From assembly GCA_047639615.1 (NCBI GenBank), contig JBLIOL010000164.1, positions 1 to 11,913 on the forward strand: a stretch of DNA of 11,913 nt. Reading direction: 5' to 3'. Shown here piece after piece: positions 1-7,678 of this stretch (within the stretch, counting starts at the first letter, position 1; every line of letters begins with the position of its first letter). The translations under genes and the position numbers were made by a program. The stretch is from CAYWNK01 sp047639615. GTDB lineage: Bacteria; Planctomycetota; UBA1135; GCA-002686595. The notes beneath the pieces were generated by a model, which ran no database searches, was not told where the DNA came from, and saw only the letters and a program-made list of their open reading frames with translations.

Positions 1-38
1 GGGTTGCAGCGGAGGGCTAGGGCTGTCCGCTGCAACCC
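1..38. repeat. Perfect 13-bp inverted repeat (stem-loop)
   Basis: Positions 1-13 and 26-38 are exact reverse complements (GGGTTGCAGCGGA / TCCGCTGCAACCC) around a 12-base GC-rich loop. The right arm overlaps the beginning of the REP-like element at 30-83, so the two may form one larger repeat unit. It lies 3' of the minus-strand cytochrome gene, where extragenic palindromes are usual. The left edge of the window may cut it. Confidence 0.6.
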
Positions 39-83
39 CAACTCTCCCATCGCCAGCCCCCGGCCAGCGGCCGGGCTCCGTCG
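30..83 (-). repeat. REP-like element, copy 1
   Basis: The core 59-75 is a palindrome CCCGGCC-AGC-GGCCGGG. The reverse complement of 30-83 matches 11428-11489 almost base for base: CGACGG, the palindrome, then CTGGCGATGGGAG and GGGGTTGCAG. The differences are a 7-base insertion in the other copy and a few substitutions. It is in the opposite orientation to that copy. An extragenic palindrome shared with the neighbourhood of a RAYT transposase gene is what is known of REP families. That this one is mobilised by that RAYT is inference. Confidence 0.65.
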
Positions 84-100
84 GTGCAAAGCTGCCCTCC

Positions 101-137
101 CCCGTGATCCAAGCCGACTCCAGTCACGGGCAGTCGG
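101..137 (-). terminator. Possible stem-loop after the cytochrome gene
   Basis: Two mutually exclusive short stems lie 26-62 bases past the cytochrome stop codon. CCCGTGA (101-107) pairs with TCACGGG (124-130), and CCGACT (114-119) pairs with AGTCGG (132-137). No T-run follows on the minus strand, so this is at best a weak or Rho-assisted 3' end of the three-gene cluster. Confidence 0.25.
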
Positions 138-162
138 ACGCAGGACCGCACAGCGAACCGAT

Positions 163-3100
163 CTATCGATCCAAGGAACGCAGACGCACCAGCGTTCGAG
201 CGATCTCGGGCAGCTCCCCTGGCTGCACCTTCCCGTCCCCATTCATATCCCAGCGCCCCAGGAAGTCATCCACGAGTGCATCCACCCCAGAGCGTTGGAA
301 GTAGCTCAATAGGCGGTCGATTTCGCCGCGCTGGAATGCCGGCACCCTACGCGCCTTCAGCATGGCTATCAGATCCTTGCGACGGCCCAATTCGCGTGGC
401 GTGACGGCACCGTCCTCGTCCCGGTCGAAGGCGGCTAAGAAGCGCTCCTTGGTCAGGTTCGGAGGTAACGCCAGAGCCCGTACCCGACGCGTGGGCCATT
501 CGACAGGAGGCGGCACATAGCCTTGTCGACGATCGGCGCGGATATCGGAGACCAGGAGCTGGATCAGCCCGTTGTCGTCTACATCCAGGGCCTTCCATTC
601 CGCGTCCTGCATGGAGAACTCCCGCGGCGCCACAGTCCCACCACGGTTTAGGTCCTGCCGGCCAAAGAGTTCCAGGGAAGCCTCATCCCCGTAGCGCAAC
701 TGACGCAAGCGCCCCGGATGCCGCGAGAGCTCGGCCAAGGTCAGGCGTCCGTTTCCATCCAGGTCCAAGGCCGCGAAGAGCGCCTTGCCGGCTTCCTTGC
801 GATCTAGCCCGCCGTCCGTGTTGCGGTCGAAGGGCATCGGATCCAGACCATCGAAGAGCCGCGCCAGATCCCCGTCCTCCGTCACCCGACTGGTCAGGAA
901 CGCAGGCGAATCCTCGTCCCCGGAGCTGCTCAGCACCTCCGGCTCGAGGGCCGCGGCCCCCTCGCCCACTTCGGCCAGGATCACGCGACCGTCGCCGTTC
1001 AGGTCGAAGGGCGCTGCGCCGCGCTCCAACTCCTTGCCTACCAGGATGCCGTTGCGATCCTCATCGAAGCGCGCGAAGAAGGCTCGCGCCGAAGCGCCCG
1101 GCAGCTCCGACTGTTCCTCGCTGAAGTAGTCCAGCCCAAGATCCTGCGCCTTGACCCCCAACACCGTCTCGATCTCCGCACGCCGCAGCCAACGGGAATC
1201 CGCGTGGGAGACATCCTTGAGCGGCGCCCCATCCGGATCGAGCATGCGATCCATAGGGAACTCCTCCAAGGCGATCACATAGGTGTTCCGCAGGCTGCCC
1301 AGAATCCCCAGGGGGTTGGGCGCCTTCGACTCGGAAAGGTCCATCACGTACAGACCATCATTAGCCGGTACAAAGCCCAAGGGCTGCAGGTTTGGCGTGT
1401 TGTAGAAGGAGCCGTGCACGAGCATCTCACTCTGGTCGCCGCTGCCCTCGCGCCCCACCACCTTCGGACTAAGGGGATCCGTCACATCGATGACCTGGAT
1501 CGAACTGCGCCCGTCATCGTTGTCCAGACGGCGCTCCTCCAGGGTGTAGACGTAGTCCCGTTCCATGGTCTTCGTGCCGCTCTCGGGCGCAGCAAGATCC
1601 ACGTGACTGCGCAGGGCTAAGCCCCGGTAGCGCACACGCCGATTCCCGCGCGAAGTGCTGCGCGGCGCGCCCTTCTTGCGAATCACGAAGGGCGCCGTCG
1701 GCTCGGTCACATCCACTAGCGAGAGACCTTGTTCGCCGTCCAACACCGCGCACAGGTAGCGCGCCTTGGTGCGAATGCTGCTGGGTCCACCGCTGCTCTT
1801 GGCCGTCGGACGGCTGTATTGGAAGAGCAGGTCGAGATCGATGATGTCGTCCATACCGCGATCCCCCTCACGGATGCGCACCCCGCCCACAACCCGCGGT
1901 GCGATCGGCGCACGCACATCCACAATCGCAAGCCCGCCGGCACCATCCGCCACGTAGGCATGCGGCCAGCGCACCTCCACCTCGTGCGCGTCGAACATGG
2001 GCACGCCGCCCACCCGGTGAATCTTGCTCGGCTCCGACACATCGAAGATGCGCAAGCCCCCGACCCCATCCGCCACGTAGAGATGATCGCCCGACAGGGA
2101 CATGCCCCGCGGCGAAATGCTCTCCACAAATCCCACGCGAACCACGTTCAAGGGGTCGCGCACATCGAGCACGTGAATGCCGCGCCCGCCTTCCGACGCA
2201 TACAGGAAGCGCACTTGGCCCTGCAGGGGATCGCAGTCCAGCTCGATATCCACCACGTCCGCGATCACGAATTTCGAGAGCGGTATGGAGGCAGCCAGGT
2301 TGCCCCGGTCCAAGGCCACGACCTCGATCCCGCGCCGGTCCGCCACGAAGGCCATTTGACGCGCCAGTCGGAAGTTCGAAGTTCCCAGCCCCCAGGTTCC
2401 CGGCGCACGATGGCACTCCACACAGCTGCGCGCGGTCGGGCGCGTGGAGTGCAGCTGATGGTGCACCATGGTCAGCCCCGAGAGCCCGGACGCGGTCACG
2501 GGCATGGCCTGATCGAGGATCCGATTGCCGTCCTTGTCGTCCACCGTGCCCATGCTCGAAAAGCCGGTCAGGTAGGGCGCGATCTTGCCGTTCTCATTGC
2601 GTCCCGCGTAGAAGCTCTTCCAGGTAGCGAAGACCTTCTCCTGCGTGGTCACGCGCCCCGCCGTGCGCAGGCCCGAGATCAAGTCAAGCTGGGTCAAGGC
2701 CGCGTTACGGTAGAAGTGAAAGCCGAGGAAGTTCACATTCCAACCCGCATGGCAGGTGTAACACTCGAGCCCCTCGTGCTTGCCGGTCATGGCTTCGGCA
2801 CCATCCGGTGAATAGTCCGCGTGGTCGGCATCGATCACATCCTTGACCTGCGTCACCGGATGCAGCTTGCCCGTAACCTTGCTGCGCAGCCAGATGCCGC
2901 CGTCCTGCTGCACCAGCTGGGTCAGCGGCGTGCCACGCTCCGTGACCATCTGCGTGTACTCCTTGAAACTACCGTGGCAGGCCTCACAGCTAATCTCCAC
3001 CTGATCCTCCATGGCCCCGTGCAACTTGCCGTCCCCCATCACATCGCCGAGGGTGTGGCAATCCACACAGTGCATACCCCGTTCGTGGTGCACATCCGGC

Positions 3101-4122
3101 GGCGTAATGGCCGGGTCTGAAAGGTAGTAAGCGCGGTTCAGCAGCGTGTCGGTTGTGCCCGGCACATCGGGGCCGCCGACGGCCCCCGGAGGCAACTGCG
3201 ACAAGCCGCGAAAGTGCATGCCAATGGAGGCATCGCCGTAGTGGCATGAGGTGCACGTCTCCGTGGCGGGTGCGCGCACCATGCTATGGGTACGCGCATG
3301 TCCGGGCTCGTTACGCCGCACCGTAGGGTCTGCGCTCTCCGACAATCCATCGATGGCGTAGGGCACGTGACAGGCAGCGCAGCCCTCGCCGCGATAGTCC
3401 CCGTCCAACCCCACCCGGCCGCGCACCGCGCGCCCCTCCGAGTAGAGGTGACACTGCATGCACTCCTTACGCACCAGGTCGGGAAAGTGATCGCTCAGGT
3501 CGGCGCCATCGCCATGGCCACTGAAAGCCGGCGGCGATATCACGCGCTCGATATCGCCACGCTCATCCGGCTTCGCCGAGCGCGGAAAGACCCCGTAGCG
3601 AGAGGTCTTCTCGTCGTTGAGCCCGACCTCGTAGAAACCATCCGAGAGGTGGCCTGCCGTAGTTCCGTGCAGGCTCAGCTCCAGATCATGCACGAGTCCC
3701 GAGTGGCAGCTCGCGCAGGTCGCCTTGGCCACGCGCAGGTCCATGGGATTCCGAAAGCGCCGCCAGGCTAGGTTCTCCTTCTCGGGAGCCACGCGCTCAT
3801 CACTGCGGCGGCTAACCGGCTTGGCCACGTGGGCCAGCTTCTTATTCGTAGCGGTCGCATCTCCCCCATGGCAGTCCACGCAGGAGAGCTTCGCCGCAGG
3901 GTGCATGTCCTCGATGCCTTGATGGCAGGCCAGGCATCCATCGGAGCCTACACCAGCCGTAGCCGGCACTGGCCCCATGGCTAGCGTCGCATAGGTGCGC
4001 TGCTCAGGATCCCCTCCGCGGGCACCTTGAACCGATAGGGCCAGGGCCCCGACCAGCCACAAGCCGAGCACGGCAGCGAGCCAGCGGCTGAACACGGGAA
4101 GCCCGTAACGCGAACGAGTCAT
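163..4122 (-). CDS. Ten-heme c-type cytochrome with LVIVD propeller and EF-hand tail
   Basis: 1319 aa, predicted exported electron-transfer protein. An N-terminal signal peptide (hydrophobic stretch about residues 14-32) is followed by ten CXXCH heme sites starting at residues 63, 81, 136, 221, 248, 290, 352, 379, 454 and 567. Residues about 586-950 hold roughly seven LVIVD-type repeats (e.g. LYVADGVGGLRIFDVSEP near 681, AYVADGAGGLAIVDVRAP near 722), expected to fold as a beta-propeller. Residues 1020-1303 hold eight EF-hand-like loops. The start is 3 nt after the DUF1501-like stop (TAA-CCG-ATG) and has no clear Shine-Dalgarno, which suggests translational coupling. Hemes imply periplasmic or cell-surface maturation by the cytochrome c system. 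The redox partner and substrate are unknown; respiration or extracellular electron transfer is inference. The architecture is confident, the role is not. Confidence 0.9.
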   Translation of the reverse strand: MTRSRYGLPVFSRWLAAVLGLWLVGALALSVQGARGGDPEQRTYATLAMGPVPATAGVGSDGCLACHQGIEDMHPAAKLSCVDCHGGDATATNKKLAHVAKPVSRRSDERVAPEKENLAWRRFRNPMDLRVAKATCASCHSGLVHDLELSLHGTTAGHLSDGFYEVGLNDEKTSRYGVFPRSAKPDERGDIERVISPPAFSGHGDGADLSDHFPDLVRKECMQCHLYSEGRAVRGRVGLDGDYRGEGCAACHVPYAIDGLSESADPTVRRNEPGHARTHSMVRAPATETCTSCHYGDASIGMHFRGLSQLPPGAVGGPDVPGTTDTLLNRAYYLSDPAITPPDVHHERGMHCVDCHTLGDVMGDGKLHGAMEDQVEISCEACHGSFKEYTQMVTERGTPLTQLVQQDGGIWLRSKVTGKLHPVTQVKDVIDADHADYSPDGAEAMTGKHEGLECYTCHAGWNVNFLGFHFYRNAALTQLDLISGLRTAGRVTTQEKVFATWKSFYAGRNENGKIAPYLTGFSSMGTVDDKDGNRILDQAMPVTASGLSGLTMVHHQLHSTRPTARSCVECHRAPGTWGLGTSNFRLARQMAFVADRRGIEVVALDRGNLAASIPLSKFVIADVVDIELDCDPLQGQVRFLYASEGGRGIHVLDVRDPLNVVRVGFVESISPRGMSLSGDHLYVADGVGGLRIFDVSEPSKIHRVGGVPMFDAHEVEVRWPHAYVADGAGGLAIVDVRAPIAPRVVGGVRIREGDRGMDDIIDLDLLFQYSRPTAKSSGGPSSIRTKARYLCAVLDGEQGLSLVDVTEPTAPFVIRKKGAPRSTSRGNRRVRYRGLALRSHVDLAAPESGTKTMERDYVYTLEERRLDNDDGRSSIQVIDVTDPLSPKVVGREGSGDQSEMLVHGSFYNTPNLQPLGFVPANDGLYVMDLSESKAPNPLGILGSLRNTYVIALEEFPMDRMLDPDGAPLKDVSHADSRWLRRAEIETVLGVKAQDLGLDYFSEEQSELPGASARAFFARFDEDRNGILVGKELERGAAPFDLNGDGRVILAEVGEGAAALEPEVLSSSGDEDSPAFLTSRVTEDGDLARLFDGLDPMPFDRNTDGGLDRKEAGKALFAALDLDGNGRLTLAELSRHPGRLRQLRYGDEASLELFGRQDLNRGGTVAPREFSMQDAEWKALDVDDNGLIQLLVSDIRADRRQGYVPPPVEWPTRRVRALALPPNLTKERFLAAFDRDEDGAVTPRELGRRKDLIAMLKARRVPAFQRGEIDRLLSYFQRSGVDALVDDFLGRWDMNGDGKVQPGELPEIARTLVRLRSLDR
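214..1065 (-). other. EF-hand repeat region of the cytochrome
   Basis: Twelve-residue Ca-binding-type loops start at protein residues 1020, 1040, 1099, 1120, 1157, 1180, 1233 and 1292. Six fit the D-x-[DN]-x-[DN]-G-x(5)-E pattern, for example DLNGDGRVILAE (1040) and DMNGDGKVQPGE (1292). The loop at 1157 has Arg-Gly where acidic or Asn ligands are expected. The loop at 1180 ends in Val instead of Glu, so both are probably weak or dead. Exported EF-hand or dockerin-like tails are common in planctomycete secreted proteins. Calcium binding here is inferred from motif only. Confidence 0.8.
1273..2367 (-). other. LVIVD-type beta-propeller region of the cytochrome
   Basis: Protein residues about 586-950 carry about seven units with the pattern x-Y-V-A-D-G-x-x-G-L-x-I-x-D-V-x-x-P. 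Examples are near 590 (AFVADRRGIEVVALD), 640, 681, 722, 789, 857 and 924. The repeats are regular in the first four units and looser in the last three, with a longer insertion between units four and five. This matches the LVIVD repeat family, found in bacterial surface proteins. Seven units would close one propeller; the count is by eye. Confidence 0.7.
2410..3936 (-). other. Ten-CXXCH multiheme region of the cytochrome
   Basis: Protein residues 63-571 contain ten covalent heme attachment sites: CLACH, CVDCH, CASCH, CMQCH, CAACH, CTSCH, CVDCH, CEACH, CYTCH and CVECH. Spacing is uneven: close pairs at 63/81, 221/248 and 352/379 are separated by long segments. Many free His residues in between (e.g. 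HH at 345-346 and 554-555) could be distal ligands. No CX2CK or CX3-4CH variant heme site, which would hint at a nitrite- or tetrathionate-reductase active site, was found. Confidence 0.85.
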
Positions 4123-4125
4123 CGG

Positions 4126-5286
4126 TTAGGAATACAGTCCGCGCAGGGACCGACCGCGGGCGAATTTCGCATCGGCGCCAAAGAGGTCGCACACGGTCGT
4201 GGTGATGTCCGAGACGCGCTGGTCTTCCTCAACCACCTTGCCCTTGCGGAAGTCCGGGCCCCAGGCAACACCGGTCACATAACGTAGATCGTCTGACCCA
4301 TCCCCGTGATCCAAACCACGGCGTGAGTTCAGGTCCTTGTCGCGGCCGAATTCAGGCAACACGAAGACGGCTGTGCTCTCGCGCAGCTCCTCGTCCTCGC
4401 GGATCGCTTCCATCAGCTCGCCGATAGCCGCATCGTTGCGACGAATAACCTCCACGTACCCGTTGAAGGAACCGTGTGCCGTGTCCGCATTCTGCAGCAC
4501 GACGCCGATGACTTTCGGCTTGAACAGGCTCAACAGGTTGCGCGCCAAGCGCAGGGCCTTGCGGTCGCCGGCAGCCGCGCCAGTGATATCGGATGTACCG
4601 CGGCTCAGCTCACCCAGAATGTACTCCTCGACGCGCGCTTGACTCTCTGCCTCGCGCACCGCATCGGGACCGCCGCCAATGCTCTTGCGCAATCCATCGA
4701 GAATTCCCTGCTCGCCTTCAGGCAGCATGCCCGGCTTGCCGTAGCGGCCGAGCAACTCCTGGAACTGACGATTGAAGATGCCGTCCCCATCCAAGGTGTT
4801 GGCCCCGTATTTGGGACCGTACTCAGGATGCAAGCCGTAGGCGTAGTTCGTCTGCTGCGCGCCGCCGGAGGTGGTAATCCAAACATCCTCCCGGGCCAGG
4901 GCCAAGTCCTTGCGCAGGTATTCGAACACGGTCGGGTCCGGCCCGCGCGCGTTCTCGCGAATCCCGCGCTGCTCGGCGATGCCGGTAAAGATCGAGGTGG
5001 TCGCACCGAAGTGCCCCAGGTTGGCCGTGCGCAGGCGCGGATAGAGCACGCCCTCGTTCGCCATGGCCTGCATGTTGGGCACGTTCTCCGGAGAGCCGAA
5101 GGTCTCCTTCGAGCGCACACCCCCAGCAAAGGCGATCACGACCACGCGCTTGGTCTTGCGCGCAAGTCCTGCACTCAAGGGCAGGGCGCCTGCGGAAACA
5201 AGCGGGCTGCCCGCGGCCATCGCACCACCCACCGCGCCAGCGCGCAGCAGGTCACGGCGTGAGGGTGTCATCCAGGAATTGGTCAT
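4126..5286 (-). CDS. Tat-exported DUF1501-like protein (alkaline-phosphatase-like fold)
   Basis: 386 aa from the chosen start. The N-terminus has a twin-arginine signal: SRRDLLRAG at 9-17, followed by an Ala/Gly-rich hydrophobic stretch to about residue 40. The body resembles DUF1501 and the alkaline phosphatase/sulfatase superfamily. VPNMQAMANEGV (69-80) mimics the sulfatase-like N-terminal region, DTAHG carries D268 and H271, and PEFGRD (311-316) with LDHGDG (325-330) matches the DUF1501 C-terminal metal-site region. The acidic pair usual after the first strand in true sulfatases is AFAGG here, so catalysis is uncertain. An upstream in-frame ATG at 5364 would add 26 residues ahead of the Tat motif and overlap the preceding gene by 61 bases. 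The start at 5286 has GAGG at 5297-5300 and leaves a 17-nt gap. DUF1501 genes commonly pair with DUF1549/DUF1800-type genes, as here. Confidence 0.82.
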   Translation of the reverse strand: MTNSWMTPSRRDLLRAGAVGGAMAAGSPLVSAGALPLSAGLARKTKRVVVIAFAGGVRSKETFGSPENVPNMQAMANEGVLYPRLRTANLGHFGATTSIFTGIAEQRGIRENARGPDPTVFEYLRKDLALAREDVWITTSGGAQQTNYAYGLHPEYGPKYGANTLDGDGIFNRQFQELLGRYGKPGMLPEGEQGILDGLRKSIGGGPDAVREAESQARVEEYILGELSRGTSDITGAAAGDRKALRLARNLLSLFKPKVIGVVLQNADTAHGSFNGYVEVIRRNDAAIGELMEAIREDEELRESTAVFVLPEFGRDKDLNSRRGLDHGDGSDDLRYVTGVAWGPDFRKGKVVEEDQRVSDITTTVCDLFGADAKFARGRSLRGLYS

Positions 5287-5303
5287 GGTGGTTTCGCCTC
5301 GAT

Positions 5304-6392
5304 CTAGAGTTGGTGGTAGTCCGGATGGGTCAGCAAGGCGTAGAGGATCGTGCTCGGCTTGCAATCCGGCTGGTGGAAAGCCGTGGCATAGACACGCAGC
5401 TCTTCCTGTTCAGCATCGCGTCCCAGAAAGCGTTGGAAGCACTCGGCAATCCAACGGGTCGGATCTGCGATGGACTTCCTGGCAGGCACCTGGGCCTTCT
5501 CGGATCCGAGCAGCATGCGCGTGAGCACGCTGCGCAAGGGCCGTGGATCCGCCAGCCCGTCAAGCGCCGTGCGCATAGACTCCAGCTCGACTTCCTGGGG
5601 CAACTGGTCGCCCAGGTCCACGAACAGGCTGCGGATGTAGAGCCGATTGGTCTTGGGGAAGCGCAGCTTGAGCCGCGCCTGATAGGTGTCGGAGATCAAC
5701 CAAGCCCGCAGCACGTCGAGGAAGGCGCGCGGGTTCTTGTAGACGGTACGCACGTCCTTGGTGAGCTGCTTCTTGTCGGGCTCGACGCGCAGCAGGCGCA
5801 GGTACTCGCGCCGCAGGAAATGACGTGTGGCCTGCTTGCTCTCGACCGCGATACGGATCACATCCGACTGGTTCTCCGCCATCTTGCCGAGGAAGCGCGC
5901 GGGCCCCCCGTCATAGGCGGTCTTGCCCGCCTCGAGCTCCGAGCGTTGGGTGTCCACGGCCAGGCCGCAGAACTGCTCCATGATCACGGTCACGAAGGTG
6001 TCGGCCCCGGGATTGCGCAGGTCGAAGGTCGGCGTAAGTGCGGCCCGGTGCAGCGCATCGCGCACATCGGAGCGGCCAGCCGCCAAGTCACCGGGCGTGC
6101 CCAAGGTGCGCTTGGTCTCGGGTCGGAAGGAATCTACGAGCAGCAGGTAGTACAGCTGCTCCTCCCACCAGTGCGCCCAGAAGGCGTCCGAGCCGAGTGT
6201 CTCGGTCAGGAAGGCATCGAGGCCATGACCTGCCCAGGCCAAGCGCTCCGCCGCGAAGGGGCTGCGGCCCAGCAGATCGCCAAAGACCGCCCGCAAGGGC
6301 CCTGGCGTAAGCGCGCGCGCGGGAACTGCCCGGGTTCGGCCATCCTGGTCCTGCCCGGTCAGCCCGGGGCGTAGCGTACGGGGACTGGCCAT
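5304..6392 (-). CDS. DUF1549-like four-repeat helical protein
   Basis: 362 aa, first gene of the three-gene cluster. Four related helical units can be aligned by eye at residues about 31-76, 190-241, 248-303 and 312-361. Each has an aromatic/Leu start, a G-R-x-P-like turn, a Glu/Leu helix, and a closing L-x-x-[LS]-x-x-[FY] segment. Unit one (LLGRSPFAAERLAW ... FWAHWW) and unit four (RFLGRDAEQEELRVY ... HPDYHQL) resemble the DUF1549/DUF1800 style of planctomycete proteins encoded beside DUF1501 genes. There is no signal peptide, in contrast to both downstream partners, so export would need another route or a missed start. The only ATG candidate is used. A GGGGG about 14 nt upstream is a poor ribosome site. 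Function is unknown; the family assignment is tentative. Confidence 0.72.
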   Translation of the reverse strand: MASPRTLRPGLTGQDQDGRTRAVPARALTPGPLRAVFGDLLGRSPFAAERLAWAGHGLDAFLTETLGSDAFWAHWWEEQLYYLLLVDSFRPETKRTLGTPGDLAAGRSDVRDALHRAALTPTFDLRNPGADTFVTVIMEQFCGLAVDTQRSELEAGKTAYDGGPARFLGKMAENQSDVIRIAVESKQATRHFLRREYLRLLRVEPDKKQLTKDVRTVYKNPRAFLDVLRAWLISDTYQARLKLRFPKTNRLYIRSLFVDLGDQLPQEVELESMRTALDGLADPRPLRSVLTRMLLGSEKAQVPARKSIADPTRWIAECFQRFLGRDAEQEELRVYATAFHQPDCKPSTILYALLTHPDYHQL

Positions 6393-6426
6393 AAGTGCTT
6401 AGTTTACCCCCTTTGGCCGAGTACGT

Positions 6427-6471
6427 AACGCGCCGCGCCCCCTTCCGAACGGAAAGGGGACGCGGCGCGTT
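6427..6471 (-). terminator. Strong stem-loop between the sigma gene and the cytochrome cluster
   Basis: AACGCGCCGCG plus CCCC/TTCC (6427-6446) pairs with GGAAAGGGGA plus CGCGGCGCGTT (6451-6471). This gives an arm of about 20 bp with one mismatch and one bulge, and a GAAC loop. It begins 18 bases past the sigma gene stop on the same strand. It is a likely transcription stop or mRNA 3' stabiliser. No T-tract follows in the direction of transcription, so intrinsic termination is not certain and read-through into the cluster is possible. Confidence 0.6.
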
Positions 6472-6488
6472 GAGACTGCCCGGATGGC

Positions 6489-7640
6489 CTACAAGAACGG
6501 ATCTATGGCCTTGCGCAGCACAGGCGTGCGCATCTTGCCGATGGCCCGCACCTGGATCTGGCGGATGCGCTCGAGGCTTACGCCAAGTTTGCCGGCCACT
6601 TCAGCCAGGGTGTGCTCCTTGTGGCCGCTCAATCCAAAGCGTAGTTCGACCACGTAGCGCTCACGATCGGAGAGCCGCACCAGTGCGTCCTCCAAACCCT
6701 CGGACAGGGATGAATCCTCCATGTCCGTGCTGTAGAGCCCTTCCGGTTCCGCTTCGCCGAGGATGTCGGCCAGTCCGCCGCCCTCCTCGCCGCCAGCCAT
6801 AGGCACGTCCATGGAGAGCGTACTGCGCGTAGCTGCGAGAGCACTCTCCACTAGGTTCACCCGCAGGCCGGCTTCTTCAGCGATCGCTTCAGCGCTAGCG
6901 TTCGGATCACCGAGACGATCCTTCGCCGCCTTCACGTGCTTCATGGCCTTTTGCAGGTAGACCGGTACGCGTACCGTCTGACCAAAGTTATAGAGGTGGC
7001 TGCGGAAAGCCTGGTTGAGCCAGTGCACGGCGTAGGTGCGGAAAAGCAGCCCACGTCGCCAATCGAAGCCATCCACGGCACGGAAGAGCGTCGCGGAGCC
7101 TTCCTGGATCAGATCCAAGCGCCCTAGTCCGAGATGTGCGTAGCGCTCGACGTTGATCAGGACAAGGTACAGGTTGCGCTCGACAACTTCCGTGCGCAGA
7201 GCGTGCAGCTCGACCCACCGCCCGCAAACAGCGTCGGGCAGAGAGCAGTTCCCGGGCTCCAAATCGCGGAAGGTTCCGGGGTTGTAGCTGACGGCTCCTT
7301 CGAGGTCTGACTCTTCCAAGCCGGCCGCTTCCAACGCGCCCTCCAAGAGCAGCCTGGCAAACTCGATGCGGCGCGCATGCTGCGCCTCTTCGAGCCGGTC
7401 CATGATCGTGAAACTATCAATCTCCTGACGCAGCTGATCCTCGATGCCCAAGACGCCCGTTGCGCGGCGCTTGACCGCGGGTTTGCGCCAGTCGTCGGAG
7501 GTACGAGTTCCGAGGGCCAAGCCCTCCAGATTCCATGCGAGCGCCAAGGCGCGCGCCTCAGCTTCAAAGTTGTCCGGGTCCTGTGCTAGGACGTCCAATA
7601 CAACGTCCAAATCGCCCTGGGTGATGAGCGTGTCCTTCAT
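6489..7640 (-). CDS. RNA polymerase sigma-70 family factor (divergent)
   Basis: 383 aa. Residues about 70-102 look like region 1.2. Region 2 is at about 153-236 (ERNLYLVLINVERYAH, LDLIQEGSATLFRAVD, FRTYAVHWLNQAFRS, QTVRVPVYL). Region 3 is at about 237-275. Region 4 is at about 318-372 (LSDRERYVVELRFGL, then HTLAEVAGKLGVSLERIRQIQ as helix-turn-helix). Possession of regions 2, 3 and 4 makes it a group 1/2-type factor, not an ECF factor. It lacks a recognisable acidic region 1.1 and several RpoD promoter-contact residues are changed (see findings), so an alternative sigma is more likely than the housekeeping one. The start is supported by AGGAAA at 7646-7651, five bases before ATG. It lies directly upstream of, and on the same strand as, the cytochrome cluster. 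Confidence 0.9.
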   Translation of the reverse strand: MKDTLITQGDLDVVLDVLAQDPDNFEAEARALALAWNLEGLALGTRTSDDWRKPAVKRRATGVLGIEDQLRQEIDSFTIMDRLEEAQHARRIEFARLLLEGALEAAGLEESDLEGAVSYNPGTFRDLEPGNCSLPDAVCGRWVELHALRTEVVERNLYLVLINVERYAHLGLGRLDLIQEGSATLFRAVDGFDWRRGLLFRTYAVHWLNQAFRSHLYNFGQTVRVPVYLQKAMKHVKAAKDRLGDPNASAEAIAEEAGLRVNLVESALAATRSTLSMDVPMAGGEEGGGLADILGEAEPEGLYSTDMEDSSLSEGLEDALVRLSDRERYVVELRFGLSGHKEHTLAEVAGKLGVSLERIRQIQVRAIGKMRTPVLRKAIDPFL

Positions 7641-7678
7641 TTGTCTTTCCTGTCTTTAGGGCCCCTCGGAGGAGCCAC

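Noticed and set aside
1729..2811. Long plus-strand open frame of 360 codons opposite the cytochrome gene
   Set aside because: It is antisense to the LVIVD and heme regions, has an Arg/His-rich composition typical of GC-rich shadow frames, and no recognisable domain.
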